From: Drouetiella hepatica Uher 2000/2452
Lineage (GTDB): Bacteria > Cyanobacteriota > Cyanobacteriia > Elainellales > Elainellaceae
Assembly: GCA_019359505.1 (NCBI GenBank)
Contig: JAHHHD010000029.1
Span: 1-64,000 of the forward strand
DNA length: 64,000 nt
Direction: 5' to 3'
Below the pieces are notes generated by a model that did not search any database, was not told the DNA's origin, and worked only from the letters and a program-made list of their open reading frames with translations. The translations under genes were made by a program, and so were the position numbers. Below, in pieces: positions 10,566-20,380 of this stretch (its first letter is position 1; every line of letters starts with the position of its first letter).

Positions 10566-10726
10566 GCGCTGTCATCATCCGTAATGCGTTCTTTAGGTAA
10601 TCTAGCTTACTTAAGGGATCAGGAAAGCTGTTTTTCAAGAAGGCTGCTTAAACACATCGGTTTAAGACATTTTTGGCGAGAATGGGCTATGACTGCCTAA
10701 TCGGATTAACCTATCGAATCGACATT

Positions 10727-11617
10727 ATGACGCAGCAAATACCGATCGTTCCCGCTAGCTCGTTTCCCGAAACGGCTTGTTCTGAGACTCAGCCCATTCG
10801 ACTTCTGGTGCTGGATTTAGATGGAACGGTTGTGGGATCATCTAATCAAATTCGTCCGGCAGTGAAACGGGCGATTCAGGCAGTGCAGGCAAAGGGAGTG
10901 CAGGTGGCGATCGCCACAGGGCGCATGTATCGATCGGCTTTACGGTTTCATCAGGATCTGGATTTACATCTGCCGCTGATGAGTTATCAAGGAGCGCTGA
11001 TCAAAAATCCTGCCGATGAAATAATTTCGCGGCATTTGACAGTTCCCAGAGAGTTGGCGCTGCAATTGCTAGATTATTTCGACCAGCCCGATCTGCGTCA
11101 GCGGCTGTCGGTTCATGCTTACATCAACGATCGCCTTTATGTCCGCGAACTTACCCCCGACTCCGTTGACTATGCCGAACGCAGCGATATTGAACCTAAT
11201 GTGGCAAATCTGCACGAGGTGGTAGCTGAACAGGAGCCTACTAAGCTTTTGGCGCTGTGTGAACAGCCCGCGCTCATTGATCAAGTGTTGGATTCACTGC
11301 GCCAACGCTACAGCCCTGACCAGCTTTACTTCACGAAGTCCGTCGCCACCTTTTTTGAAGCGACTCATCCCGCTGCCAATAAAGGGAATGCTGTGCAGCA
11401 TCTAGCCGAAAATGTCTTGGGATTGCGATCGGAAAATGTTATGGCGATCGGTGACAATTTCAACGATCTGGAGATGATTCAGTATGCAGGTGTAGGCGTG
11501 GCAATGGGCAGTGCGCCAGATGCCGTGAAAGCTTCTGCTAATTGGGTTGCACCGGATGTGGAATTGGATGGCGCGGTTGCGGCGATCGAGCAGTTCGTTC
11601 TAAGCCCTAAGCTTTAA
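10727..11617 (+). CDS. Cof-type HAD-IIB family hydrolase
   Basis: A haloacid-dehalogenase phosphatase of the Cof/YidA subfamily. The nucleophile motif LVLDLDGTVVG (Asp30 and Asp32), the AIATGRMYRSAL segment, and the C-terminal KGNAVQHLAE...VMAIGDNFNDLEMI acidic motif are all present. The substrate is probably a sugar phosphate or flavin-type phosphate, and the sequence does not decide which. I chose the ATG at 10727 (MTQQIPIV), giving 296 residues. An upstream start at 10673 would add 18 residues without family similarity. Confidence 0.9.
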   Translation: MTQQIPIVPASSFPETACSETQPIRLLVLDLDGTVVGSSNQIRPAVKRAIQAVQAKGVQVAIATGRMYRSALRFHQDLDLHLPLMSYQGALIKNPADEIISRHLTVPRELALQLLDYFDQPDLRQRLSVHAYINDRLYVRELTPDSVDYAERSDIEPNVANLHEVVAEQEPTKLLALCEQPALIDQVLDSLRQRYSPDQLYFTKSVATFFEATHPAANKGNAVQHLAENVLGLRSENVMAIGDNFNDLEMIQYAGVGVAMGSAPDAVKASANWVAPDVELDGAVAAIEQFVLSPKL

Positions 11618-11649
11618 GCCCTCAGCTCTAAGCCTAAGCAAAGCGTCCG

Positions 11650-12291
11650 CTATCCTTCATTCTTCAGACAAAAGCAAAAGTCGTCTAAAGTGAGCTGCCC
11701 CCCCAAGGCATGGATTGTGATGCGATGGATATTGGCGGCGCTTAAGACCAGTTGGGCGTTAGGGTGATTCGGTTTGTCAAAATTCTCTGCTGCTATCAAA
11801 CCTGAGTCTTCCATCAGATCTGCCCCTAGCGCAAGGTTTGCACCCTCTGTTTCAGTGCGGGCGATCGCCTGATTCTCTGCATCAAATGCCGTTAGCACCG
11901 CCCGACGCGAACTCGTGACAAAACCGCTTACAAAGCTAGCGGGTCGTAAAAATGTGGCTTCTAAATAGCCATTCTTGGGAGCGCTCATGAGCACCATATT
12001 GCCTGAGTAAGCTGGATAGCTGGGATTAGAGGGGCTTATGGCGATCGTGTTGGCAAACACCACTCCCCAATCTGCAAACTGGCGATCGACGGACTCGAAG
12101 CACTGGAGACTTTCCATATCTAGCCGGATGCAAGTTACTGCCACACCTTGCTCTAAGCCCAAATCTATGGCTTGAACTGAGACTTGAACTGACTGAGGAG
12201 CCGCGCCGACTGTCTCTGCCAGATCAGCCCAGGCGGTCATTGGGCTAAATGGCGTAACAGGCTCTGCCCAGATATTTAATGATTCAACCAT
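11650..12291 (-). CDS. Hypothetical protein, possibly beta-sandwich
   Basis: 213 residues that I do not recognise as a named family. No signal peptide or membrane segment is seen. The composition (short hydrophobic strands, many Ser/Thr/Asn, a closing LTLDDFCFCLKNE) suggests a beta-sandwich resembling carbohydrate-binding or PEP-CTERM-type cyanobacterial proteins, of the kind with a 'vGGQLTLDDF' end. It is convergent with the HAD gene (32 bp apart). Treat it as a probable real gene of unknown function. Confidence 0.65.
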   Translation of the reverse strand: MVESLNIWAEPVTPFSPMTAWADLAETVGAAPQSVQVSVQAIDLGLEQGVAVTCIRLDMESLQCFESVDRQFADWGVVFANTIAISPSNPSYPAYSGNMVLMSAPKNGYLEATFLRPASFVSGFVTSSRRAVLTAFDAENQAIARTETEGANLALGADLMEDSGLIAAENFDKPNHPNAQLVLSAANIHRITIHALGGQLTLDDFCFCLKNEG

Positions 12292-12712
12292 AGATCCCCC
12301 AATGGTATTCGCCGTTGTAAAAAAGCCTGATTGCCGCCCTCAGCTGAAGGACACCTGTGTTCGCCTGGGATCGCCGCTTGCAGTAGGTGGCAAAGATCGA
12401 CTGAATCTCGATCTGAATAAACAGACTACAGCTGCATCAGCGATTCCTACAGCAGCAATTCTCACTCTCCAAAACAGGCAATTTAACAGGTTGAGTTAAT
12501 CGCCAAGAACGTTGTACCACACCTTAAAAATGAGCCTGATGCTTCAGAACTCGGCTTGTGGCACTGTATTTTGGCATTAGTATTTTGCTATTAGCAATTT
12601 GGTATGAGCACTCCTGATATGGGCACCCCTGACATAATTAATGTGAATTAATTTCGGTCGATAGATCATCCAACAACTTTGTAACAGTTCTATAACGATC
12701 GTCACTCACGCC

Positions 12713-12746
12713 GCGTCAAGAACCAAACAGCGTCAAGAACCAAACA
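12713..12746 (+). repeat. Direct repeat, two 17-bp units
   Basis: GCGTCAAGAACCAAACA is present twice without a spacer. It lies in the 12292-13209 gap, where I see no supported gene; a 65-codon frame at 12302-12499 shows no protein-like features. Confidence 0.7.
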
Positions 12747-13046
12747 GATTGAAGCCTATAGCGTGGACTGGATTGCGATCGATCTTTCTACGCTAGCTTT
12801 CCCCATGCACCTAAACCAACCAGACTCGAAATGAGGTGATGCACTTCACTGAAATTATGACTGATTTAATCTTGAGAATGCGTTCAGCCTGCACAGTTCG
12901 TAATGTGATGGCAGCAGGTCAAAAGCTCTGAACTTCGATCGCTGGGCTTCGATCGTTTATAGTTTTGGTATAAAACGTAGCTCTTTGCTAGATACCTAGA
13001 CTCAATGTGTCAAGATCTACGTATCAAGTTTTGCCGTGCCAGGAGG

Positions 13047-13110
13047 CTCATTGTTTAAGAAGCTCATTGTTTAAGAAGCTCATTGTTTAAGAAGCTCATT
13101 GTTTAAGAAA
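13047..13110 (+). repeat. Four 16-bp tandem units upstream of the hydrolase-like gene
   Basis: CTCATTGTTTAAGAAG is repeated four times (the last unit ends AAA). The array is about 100 bp upstream of the start at 13210. Variable-number arrays of this kind are common in cyanobacterial gaps, and the period equals that of the array at 8648. Confidence 0.85.
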
Positions 13111-13209
13111 CTATTTGTCAGGACTTAAACTCGCTTCACACCCTTTGCACCCGAACTTAGCACAATTTATAAAATCTTCACACTACTTCTGCGGCGAGGC
13201 AGTTTTTGT

Positions 13210-14094
13210 ATGCTCCAACCCCCTGGTTTTAGTCAACAGTCGCTCACGACCAGTCTGGGTACTCTAACTTATTACAGCGCTGACCCAACCTTTTGGCATC
13301 AGACTCTCACAGATGCTCCGACACTGGTGTTTCTGCATGGGTTTGGCGGCGGCTCTTCGGCATACGAATGGTCAAAGGTGTATCCAGCCTTTGCGGTAGA
13401 CTATCGCGTGGTTGCGCCCGATCTGCTGGGATGGGGGCGATCGGAGCATCTCGCTCGCAACTACCAGGTTGAAGACTATCTGACGACAATTAAGGAATTC
13501 CTAGAGCAGATTAGCACCCAACCTACTACAGTGATTGCCTCTTCTCTGACGGCGGCAATGGTGGTACGCGTGGCGATCGCCTATCCGCGTCTCTTCAAAT
13601 CTTTGATCCTGACGACTCCTTCGGGTCTATCTGACTTTGAGAAAGACTACAGCCGCAGCTTTTTTGCGCAGTTGGTCAGCACCCCTGTCCTCGATCGCAT
13701 TCTCTACAGCACGGGCTTAGCGACAAGTGGCGGCATTCGCAGCTTTTTAGAGAAGCGGCAGTTTGCCCGCTCTAATCGGGTGTCGCAAGAAATGGTGGAT
13801 GCCTACCTCACTTCAGCGCAACAGCCTAAAGCTGAGTACAGCGCCCTTTCTTTCGTACGGGGTGATCTGTGTTTTGATCTGGCGGAGTATATGCCGAGAT
13901 TGACCACGCCCACGGCAATCATTTGGGGCAAGCAGTCTCAGTTTACTAGCTACGAAATTGGGCAGCGGTTGGCAGAGCTAAATCCCAAGGCAATTAAGGC
14001 ACTCGAAATCCTCGAAGATGTGGGATTAACGCCGCAGCTAGAGCTTCCGGCAGTCACAATCGGCTTAATTCGCAAATTTTTGACGATGCTTTAG
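13210..14094 (+). CDS. Alpha/beta-hydrolase fold protein, possibly non-catalytic
   Basis: 294 residues of the alpha/beta-hydrolase superfamily: the oxyanion region TLVFLHGFGGGSSAYEW, then VVAPDLLGWGRSEH, and the acid-loop region TAIIWGKQSQFTS. The nucleophile elbow, normally GxSxG, reads VIASSLTAAM. The C-terminal His motif (usually GHxP) reads EDVGLTPQLE, so the His appears to be missing. It may be a binding protein or use a different mechanism. It stands alone and is followed by an inverted repeat. Confidence 0.82.
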   Translation: MLQPPGFSQQSLTTSLGTLTYYSADPTFWHQTLTDAPTLVFLHGFGGGSSAYEWSKVYPAFAVDYRVVAPDLLGWGRSEHLARNYQVEDYLTTIKEFLEQISTQPTTVIASSLTAAMVVRVAIAYPRLFKSLILTTPSGLSDFEKDYSRSFFAQLVSTPVLDRILYSTGLATSGGIRSFLEKRQFARSNRVSQEMVDAYLTSAQQPKAEYSALSFVRGDLCFDLAEYMPRLTTPTAIIWGKQSQFTSYEIGQRLAELNPKAIKALEILEDVGLTPQLELPAVTIGLIRKFLTML

Positions 14095-14140
14095 AGGTCT
14101 GTCAAGTGTTAACTGACGTGCTGATGGGGATGAGGGATGA

Positions 14141-14185
14141 GTAGATGGGTGGATGGGAATCTCACCTACCCATCCACCCATCTAC
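14141..14185. terminator. 17-bp inverted repeat between convergent genes
   Basis: GTAGATGGGTGGATGGG at 14141-14157 has its exact complement at 14169-14185, between the hydrolase-like gene (+) and the RarA-fusion gene (-). It shares GGTGGATGGG units with the hairpin at 7112-7175. Confidence 0.6.
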
Positions 14186-14193
14186 CCATCCAC

Positions 14194-16413
14194 TCATAAT
14201 AAGGGCGCAGGAATCTGGTAGAAGGCGATCGCGCTTTCCCAAGAAACAACCCGATTAGCCAGTTGGGTCATGGCTTTGCGAACGGTTTCCACCTCGCTGT
14301 GAGAGAGCGATCGGCTCAGGTGATCGCCATAGCTGGGGCGATCGCCTCCCGCACTAAACCAGCGGTCTAGCAGCGCAGGAGTCACGCGCAAATCAGTTGC
14401 ATAGTGTTCAAGTTGCAGAGAGGCGGCTGGGGCAATTGCCTGAAACTGCTTCAGCAATTTATCGGCATCCCAATTCATCAGGGGATCGGCAGCATTGTGA
14501 TAGATAGCTTCTTCGGCATCCTGAAGGCGCTGTAATAGCTTTTTTGAGAGGAGATTAGCTTCCAATAGACGGTAGAGCCGCTGGGTCTGGCGAGAGACGG
14601 TTTCAGCAAGCAGGAGCCGTCCGTCTGGGTGCAGCCAGGGGAGGAGCGATCGCACTCTTTCCAATTTGTCTTCTGCTGTGAGAACATTGCGTCCAATAAT
14701 GCGATCAAATTTAATGCGATCGCATTTTAGATCATCCGCTAGCTGCTGAGGTAAATCTTGCAATGAGACTTGCAGGATAACAGGACGCGAGAGTTCTGGC
14801 AGCATTGTTGCCTGCTCCTGCAAAGCTATGGCATCGGCTGAATTCCAAACGCAAGAGTACACGCCGCCTTCCGGGACACGCCGTAAAGCCTCCCAGGTGA
14901 GCAAGCCGCTTCCTGCATTCAGGTCAAGAATGACATGATGGCGCTGTAGATGGGCGAGGGAAAAGAGGCGATCGCGCACCTCTCCCAACCTGGCTCCGGT
15001 CTGGCTCAAAGTTCGCTGAAGCCAGCGATCCATACCCGAATCCGTTGGGCTAAAGGTCAGGACTTCCGGTAGCGCCATCCCCTCTACCGCCGCCGCTAGC
15101 TGCGCCTCTCGCCGCTGTGCTACCTGCTGCTGAATCTGATTTTCGTAGCCGCGATCGCTGGGCTGATAAAACACCTGTCCCTGAAGGCTATTGGGCAAAT
15201 ACTGCTGCGCTATCCAATGCTCCCGATAGGAATGGGGATAGAGATAGTTTGCGCCATGCCCAAAACTATGTTTGTCTCGATTGGAGTCGCGTAGGGGGTT
15301 GGGCACCTCAGATTCTCGCTCTTGCTCTACGGAGGCTAGGGCATCAAAGAAGCCCATGACGCTATTGGATTTGGGGGCAGTTGCCAGGTAGAGGGCGGCT
15401 TGTGCAAGCGGATAGCGACCTTCGGGCATACCAACGCGATCGAAGGTTTCGGCACAGGCATGGACGATCACCACGGCATTCGGGTCGGCAAGCCCCACAT
15501 CTTCTCCCGCCAAAATCAGCATCCGTCGGAAGATAAAGCGCGGATCTTCCCCGGCATAGACCATCCGCGCCAGCCAGTACAGTGCCGCATCGGGATCTGA
15601 TCCGCGCAGGCTTTTGATGAAGGCGCTGATCGTGTCAAAATGCACGTCTCCTTCTTTGTCATACAGCACGGCACGCTGCTGAATCGATTCTTCCGCGATC
15701 GCCATCGAGATCTGAATCACGCCATCGGCATCGGCAGACGTAGTTTCTACCGCCAGCTCCAGGGCATTCAGCAGGGCACGGGCATCGCCATTGGCAACAT
15801 TCACCAGATGGGCACAGGCATCAGCCTCTATTTGGACTTTGAGTTTGCCGTAGCCATGCTCCCCATCGTGCAGCGCCTGATCGATCACTCGCTCCAAATC
15901 CTTTTCCTGCAAAGGCTTGAGCTGAAAGATCCGCGATCGACTCACCAACGCCTTATTCACCTCAAAGTAAGGATTCTCGGTCGTGGCTCCAATCAAAATC
16001 ACCGTGCCGTTTTCCACCCAGGGCAGCAAGGCATCCTGCTGGGCTTTGTTGAACCGATGCACCTCATCGACAAATAGAATGGTGCGCTGGCTGTACATAC
16101 CCAGCTTTTCTTGAGCCGTGGCGATCGCCTCTCGAATTTCCTTTACTCCAGCCAGCACGGCGTTGATGGAGATGAAATGGGCGCGAGTGGTGTTGGCAAT
16201 AATCCGAGCCAGGGTCGTCTTTCCGGTGCCCGGTGCCCCATAGAAAATCAGTGAAGAGATCTGATCCGCCTGAATGGCTCGACGCAGCAAGCGCCCTTGA
16301 CCGATAATGTGATCTTGCCCGATAAATTCATCTAGCGATCGCGGTCGCATCCTTGCCGCCAGGGGCGCTTCGGTGTCGATGAGATGCTGGCGATGCTGTT
16401 CAAACAAAGACAT
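14194..16413 (-). CDS. RarA/MgsA-type AAA ATPase fused to a methyltransferase-like domain
   Basis: 739 residues. The N-terminal about 430 are replication-associated recombination protein A (RarA, MgsA), a clamp-loader-like ATPase acting at stalled forks. Walker A GAPGTGKT is at residues 59-66, Walker B is in [22 protein letters not shown], and the family segments [37 protein letters not shown] and NYLYPHSY are present. The C-terminal about 280 residues carry a class-I SAM-methyltransferase-like pattern ([21 protein letters not shown], later [18 protein letters not shown]). I recall this fusion as common in cyanobacteria. The substrate of the second domain is unknown. Confidence 0.9.
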   Translation of the reverse strand: MSLFEQHRQHLIDTEAPLAARMRPRSLDEFIGQDHIIGQGRLLRRAIQADQISSLIFYGAPGTGKTTLARIIANTTRAHFISINAVLAGVKEIREAIATAQEKLGMYSQRTILFVDEVHRFNKAQQDALLPWVENGTVILIGATTENPYFEVNKALVSRSRIFQLKPLQEKDLERVIDQALHDGEHGYGKLKVQIEADACAHLVNVANGDARALLNALELAVETTSADADGVIQISMAIAEESIQQRAVLYDKEGDVHFDTISAFIKSLRGSDPDAALYWLARMVYAGEDPRFIFRRMLILAGEDVGLADPNAVVIVHACAETFDRVGMPEGRYPLAQAALYLATAPKSNSVMGFFDALASVEQERESEVPNPLRDSNRDKHSFGHGANYLYPHSYREHWIAQQYLPNSLQGQVFYQPSDRGYENQIQQQVAQRREAQLAAAVEGMALPEVLTFSPTDSGMDRWLQRTLSQTGARLGEVRDRLFSLAHLQRHHVILDLNAGSGLLTWEALRRVPEGGVYSCVWNSADAIALQEQATMLPELSRPVILQVSLQDLPQQLADDLKCDRIKFDRIIGRNVLTAEDKLERVRSLLPWLHPDGRLLLAETVSRQTQRLYRLLEANLLSKKLLQRLQDAEEAIYHNAADPLMNWDADKLLKQFQAIAPAASLQLEHYATDLRVTPALLDRWFSAGGDRPSYGDHLSRSLSHSEVETVRKAMTQLANRVVSWESAIAFYQIPAPLL

Positions 16414-16441
16414 AGCTACTGTTCAGGACGATCGCCCCACC

Positions 16442-17017
16442 TTACCAAACGATCGCCATCTCCAGCACAAATCCCGGTAAGACCTGCTCACCTGAGAGGG
16501 AAGCCGGATTTTCTAATGTTTCTACCTCTTGATCCTGACGATAAATCTCAACCCGGCGAGACTGGCGATCGATTAGCCAGCCCAACCTTACGCCGCTCTC
16601 CCGATACTCGCGCATTTTGGCTTGCAGATCCGATAGAGCATCGCTGGGCGACATCAGCTCTAGGACAAAATCGGGGGCGATCGGCGGAAACTTTTCTTTC
16701 TGCTCGGCGGTCAGCGCGTCCCAACGATCTTGGCGTACCCAGGCAATATCAGGCGATCGCGTTCCTCCACCTGGCAGCTTAAACCCTGTCGAAGAGTCAA
16801 AGAGTTTGCCTAACTTAGCTTGCCGATTCCAATTGCCAAAGTCTACTGAAGCTTCGAGGTTACGATTGCCTGTTTCACCGCCTGTAGGTGACATGATGAG
16901 TAAATCTCCTCGGCTGTTGCGTTCAAACTTGATCTCTGGATTGGTACGGCACAGTTCATAAAACTGGTCGTCCTGCATATCCAGAACTCTTCGTAGGTCA
17001 ACAGTATAGACGGTCAT
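16442..17017 (-). CDS. Uma2 family endonuclease (DUF820)
   Basis: 191 residues of the PD-(D/E)XK Uma2/DUF820 family, which is greatly expanded in cyanobacteria. Typical segments are RNSRGDLLIMSPTGGETGNRN, GGGTRSPDIAWVRQDRWDAL, FVLELMSPSDAL and LGWLIDRQSRRVEIYR, with the core acidic and E-x-K-like residues in the D-I-A-W and ELMSPSD strands. The biological role is unknown, and many copies may be mobile. It lies 28 bp upstream of the RarA-fusion start on the same strand. Confidence 0.93.
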   Translation of the reverse strand: MTVYTVDLRRVLDMQDDQFYELCRTNPEIKFERNSRGDLLIMSPTGGETGNRNLEASVDFGNWNRQAKLGKLFDSSTGFKLPGGGTRSPDIAWVRQDRWDALTAEQKEKFPPIAPDFVLELMSPSDALSDLQAKMREYRESGVRLGWLIDRQSRRVEIYRQDQEVETLENPASLSGEQVLPGFVLEMAIVW

Positions 17018-17020
17018 AGG

Positions 17021-17062
17021 GCTTGCGGCTTAGGGCTTGTGGTTTAGAGCTTGTGGCTTAGA
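17021..17062. repeat. 14-bp tandem repeat between Uma2 and GT2 genes
   Basis: Three units of GCTTG(T/C)GG(C/T)TTAG(A/G) lie in the short gap. They are built from heptamer halves of the kind known as short tandemly repeated repetitive sequences in cyanobacteria. Confidence 0.75.
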
Positions 17063-17100
17063 GCAAACGGAGAATCAGCATAGCCCCATGATAGCGCCAG

Positions 17101-18291
17101 TCAATTCAGGGAAAAGCCCATTTGCTGCAAGCCCTGCCGCAGCCGATCGCCCTCTAGAGAATTCTGCTGGTCATGCAGCGCGATCGCCTTCTCAAATGCC
17201 TCCAAACCTTCTGGCACACGCCCCAACTTCAGCAGCACCACGCCCAAATTTTGGTAGGCTTCGGCATAGCTGGGGTTGAGAATAATTGCCTGCTGATAAT
17301 GGGCAATCGCTTCTACCATTTGACCCAGCGCCTTCAGGTTCATACCTAAGTTGTAGTGACCTGCGGCAAAAGCAGGATCAATCGCCAGCGCCTTCTCAAA
17401 CAGCGCTTTTGCGCCCGCTAAGTCTCCTTTGGCTTGCAGCAAGCTACCAAGATTGTTGTATGCCCCTAGCTTTAGGGATTCCAGGAGGGGTTGCGCGATC
17501 GCCAGATGGTAATGCCGCTCTGCTTGAGGATAGTTCTGCAATCGGCTCTGGGCAATGCCCAGGTGATAATGCAGTTCGTAGCGTACGGGCGGATTTGAGG
17601 GCAATTTCAAGCCGCGTTGCAGCAGTTCAACCCCTCGCGCCCAGTCATCCATCTGCACGTAAAGCGCCCCTAGCTTGCTGCACACATAGGCATCGTCAGG
17701 ATGATCAGCAAAGAAACCCTCCATGGTGGTGCGAGCTTTCTCTAGCTTATTGTGGCTGGCGATCGCCCCTGGCTCATAGCCGTAGTGCAAAATTGCTACG
17801 TCGGAACAGTTGATCACCTGCCAGTGCGGTTCCTGCGTCATGAGCTGCGCCACGCTGTCGTCCACCATGGCGTGATAGGGGCGAGAAAACCGGATTGCCG
17901 GATGGTTGCGAAACAGGCGAGAGACGAGGGAATAGGGCGATTGGGTTGCGCCAATTTCATGCCGGATCAGATTAACGACGATCGCCTGCTCCTGCTGGAT
18001 TACCTGTCTCAATGTTGAGATGATTTCTGGAGCTAAAACCTCATCGGCATCCAAGACTAAGATCCAGTCGCCTGTGATATATTGCAGCGCCTCGTTGCGG
18101 GCATCTGAGAAACTGTTGTTCCAGGGAAAATGGTAGACCTGTGCGCCGAAGGAGCGGGCGATCGCCACGGTCGCATCGGTGGAGCCAGTGTCCAACACGA
18201 TCAGTTCATCCACGGCATCTTTGACGCTCTCTAAACAGCGCGGCAGATTTTCTGCCTCGTTTTTGACGATCATGCAGAAGCTAAGTTTCAT
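17101..18291 (-). CDS. Glycosyltransferase family 2 with TPR tail
   Basis: 397 residues from the ATG at 18291 (MKLSFCMIVKNEAENL, the standard opening of this family). Residues about 1-190 are a GT2/GT-A domain with the nucleotide-sugar-binding acidic cluster DWILVLDADEV. The rest is a run of TPR units (GAYNNLGSLLQAKGDLAGAK..., GHYNLGMNLKALGQ..., AYQNLGVVLLKLGR...). It probably transfers a sugar during glycan or glycoprotein synthesis; donor and acceptor are unknown. It is divergent from a GH8 glucanase gene with 182 bp between starts. The open frame extends 19 codons further upstream without family similarity. Confidence 0.9.
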   Translation of the reverse strand: MKLSFCMIVKNEAENLPRCLESVKDAVDELIVLDTGSTDATVAIARSFGAQVYHFPWNNSFSDARNEALQYITGDWILVLDADEVLAPEIISTLRQVIQQEQAIVVNLIRHEIGATQSPYSLVSRLFRNHPAIRFSRPYHAMVDDSVAQLMTQEPHWQVINCSDVAILHYGYEPGAIASHNKLEKARTTMEGFFADHPDDAYVCSKLGALYVQMDDWARGVELLQRGLKLPSNPPVRYELHYHLGIAQSRLQNYPQAERHYHLAIAQPLLESLKLGAYNNLGSLLQAKGDLAGAKALFEKALAIDPAFAAGHYNLGMNLKALGQMVEAIAHYQQAIILNPSYAEAYQNLGVVLLKLGRVPEGLEAFEKAIALHDQQNSLEGDRLRQGLQQMGFSLN

Positions 18292-18473
18292 TGCCCTGTA
18301 GCTATGAGGTTCCATCGATCGTAGCAGGCATACTCCAGCAAACTTCACTGAAGCTTAATGGAATTAGAAGCAAGTTTGCCGGAAACAGAGGAGTAATTGC
18401 CAGAATAGTAGGATGGTGTGTGGGGCTAATCAGCTGCAAGTTGAGTGTAGAGATTTTTAAGCAGTTTAACCCT

Positions 18474-19706
18474 ATGGCTAAAACAATTCCGACCCTGTCT
18501 ATTCCTCTACTGTTGGCAACGCTGTCGGCAACGCTGTTGGGTATCGCCTGGGCACCTGCTCAGGCATCTCCCGTGCCCCCTAGCTTGAGAGAATCGGCGA
18601 TCGCCTCCAACTCGGCAAGTCTCTCCTCTGAAATATTGCAGCAAAGCTGGACAGCCTACAAACAGCGTTTCATTCAAGCCGACGGGCGCGTGATTGATTG
18701 GGAAAGCAAGGCGCGCTCTACCTCCGAAGGGCAAGCCTACGCCATGCTCAGAGCCGTTTTGGCGAACGATCCAGACACCTTTTCCCAAACGCTTCAATGG
18801 GCAGAAAACAACTTGAAGCGGACGGATAGCGGCGATTCGCTGTGGTCATGGCAATGGGGGCAAAGCGATCAGGGCGAATGGAAGGTTTTAGACCGCAACT
18901 TTGCGACCGATGCTGACGTGGATGCCGCAACGGCACTCATTTTGGCAGCGCGGCGCTGGAATCGACCTGACTATCTGACACTGGCACAAACCAAAATCAA
19001 AGATGTGTGGCAGCTAGGGACGATCGCTCTTCCTGATTCCCGTTCCGGCCATACATCCCGCTACTTATTACCTGGGCCACTCAGCGCATTTCAGCCGCAG
19101 CCCAACCAGATCTATTTCAACCCGTCCTATTTCGCGCCCTACGCGTTTCGGCTCTTTGCTCAAGTGGATTTAGAGCGAGACTGGCTAGGCATGGTAGACA
19201 GCAGCTATCGGGCGTTGGAAGAGTCTAGCGGCGTGTCGCTTGTGGGATTGCCCAGCGATTGGGTAGCGCTAAACACCGATACAGGCAGATTTGGCGCTGT
19301 GCCTACTACCAGCCATTTGCGCAGTATGTATAGCTTTGATGCCTGCCGCGTCTGGTGGCGAATGTCGCTAGATGCCGCCTGGTTTAACGAACCAAGAGCT
19401 AAAGCCTATCTCCAAAAGCATTTGCAGCCTTTGGCAGAAATGTGGCGATCGCGTCAATCCATTCCCGCCCGCATCACGCTGTTGGGCACCCCGATCGCCA
19501 GTTACGAAACGACTAGCCAGTACGCCATGCTCTACCCGGCATTTCAAATCGTTGATCCAGCGATCGCTGAGCAGATTCGTCAGCAAAAGCTGCTGCCTAC
19601 CTATAAGGACGGCATTTGGGACAATGACTCCGCCTACTATGTACAAAATCTTGCCTGGTTTGGTCTGTTTCCCGCCACTGAAGTGGCGGCAAGCTGGCTT
19701 CGGTAG
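18474..19706 (+). CDS. Glycoside hydrolase family 8 (endoglucanase-like)
   Basis: 410 residues from the ATG at 18474 (MAKTIPTL), which puts a good signal peptide at the N-terminus (hydrophobic residues about 7-22, then a likely cleavage after AQA). The GH8 hallmarks are the STSEGQAYAML segment with the general-acid Glu, LWSWQWG, and the signature DRNFATDADVDAATALI. Family members cut beta-1,4-glucans, including cellulose; bacterial BcsZ acts in cellulose export. Its position divergent from a GT2 gene fits exopolysaccharide work, but no cellulose synthase is in view. Upstream codons from 18291 overlap the GT2 start and are unlikely to be used. Confidence 0.92.
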   Translation: MAKTIPTLSIPLLLATLSATLLGIAWAPAQASPVPPSLRESAIASNSASLSSEILQQSWTAYKQRFIQADGRVIDWESKARSTSEGQAYAMLRAVLANDPDTFSQTLQWAENNLKRTDSGDSLWSWQWGQSDQGEWKVLDRNFATDADVDAATALILAARRWNRPDYLTLAQTKIKDVWQLGTIALPDSRSGHTSRYLLPGPLSAFQPQPNQIYFNPSYFAPYAFRLFAQVDLERDWLGMVDSSYRALEESSGVSLVGLPSDWVALNTDTGRFGAVPTTSHLRSMYSFDACRVWWRMSLDAAWFNEPRAKAYLQKHLQPLAEMWRSRQSIPARITLLGTPIASYETTSQYAMLYPAFQIVDPAIAEQIRQQKLLPTYKDGIWDNDSAYYVQNLAWFGLFPATEVAASWLR

Positions 19707-19727
19707 CCGCTTTGTCAATCTAACCGC

Positions 19728-20252
19728 CTAACCGCCACAGCCACAGTCTGCTTCTGGCGGCACAGTGGTGATGGACACAGACAGCCTGTAGGAGTTAGCG
19801 GCAGCAGCACGGCTCTGAAGCTTGACGTAGTAAGTGCCTGGGCGGAGGCGACGATAGGCTGAAAGCGTTTCTTCTCGCGGCGCAATGTTGCCTGCCTGCG
19901 GCTTTCTTTGGGAAATGTAGAAGCTGCCGTTTTCATTCAGGACAGCTTTGTAGATCGGATTTGACGATCGATTCAAAAAAGCAAGCTTGACGTTGCTGAC
20001 GGCATCGATCGTGAAGCTATAAAAATCTGAGTCGCTACGGCTAACGCTGTCTCGGACAGTACGCGTACCGGGGAACGTTCCTAAAGCAGTGGCTGTAGCC
20101 TTAGTATTCCCAGCTGTGTCCAGACTTGCTCGTCCCTGACTGCGATAGCTGTAGGAATGCCCAAAAGTATCTGCTGGCGCTAAACGAGCCGAAGATTGAT
20201 TTTGCAGCTGATTTTGCGCAGAGGATGCAAATTTCTGAGGTGTAAGTTTCAA
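19728..20252 (-). CDS. PPC (pre-peptidase C-terminal) domain protein
   Basis: 174 residues. Residues about 50-165 resemble the PPC beta-sandwich: the opening NTKATATALGTFPGTRTVRDSV, then DSDFYSFTIDAVSNVKLAF and the closing RRLRPGTYYVKLQS with SYRLSVSI. No protease domain is attached, and the N-terminus is polar and low in complexity. It ends with a Cys-containing tail, PPEADCGCGG. It is probably a secreted or surface-associated binding module. It is convergent with the GH8 gene, with 21 bp between stops. Confidence 0.75.
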   Translation of the reverse strand: MKLTPQKFASSAQNQLQNQSSARLAPADTFGHSYSYRSQGRASLDTAGNTKATATALGTFPGTRTVRDSVSRSDSDFYSFTIDAVSNVKLAFLNRSSNPIYKAVLNENGSFYISQRKPQAGNIAPREETLSAYRRLRPGTYYVKLQSRAAAANSYRLSVSITTVPPEADCGCGG

Positions 20253-20380
20253 TGTGCCAGTGTCCTTAGTGAAGCGTCTTTTGAGAATACTACGATCGAG
20301 GGACGATCGAGGTTGGATGACTCTCAGCTTAGAATTCCCGCTAAGCCGACAAAATCAAGCCATAACATGGGTTATGGCCC

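Noticed and set aside
12302-12499. 65-codon frame after the hypothetical gene at 11650
   Set aside because: No recognisable family, poor composition, no clear ribosome-binding site; the region is full of short repeats.
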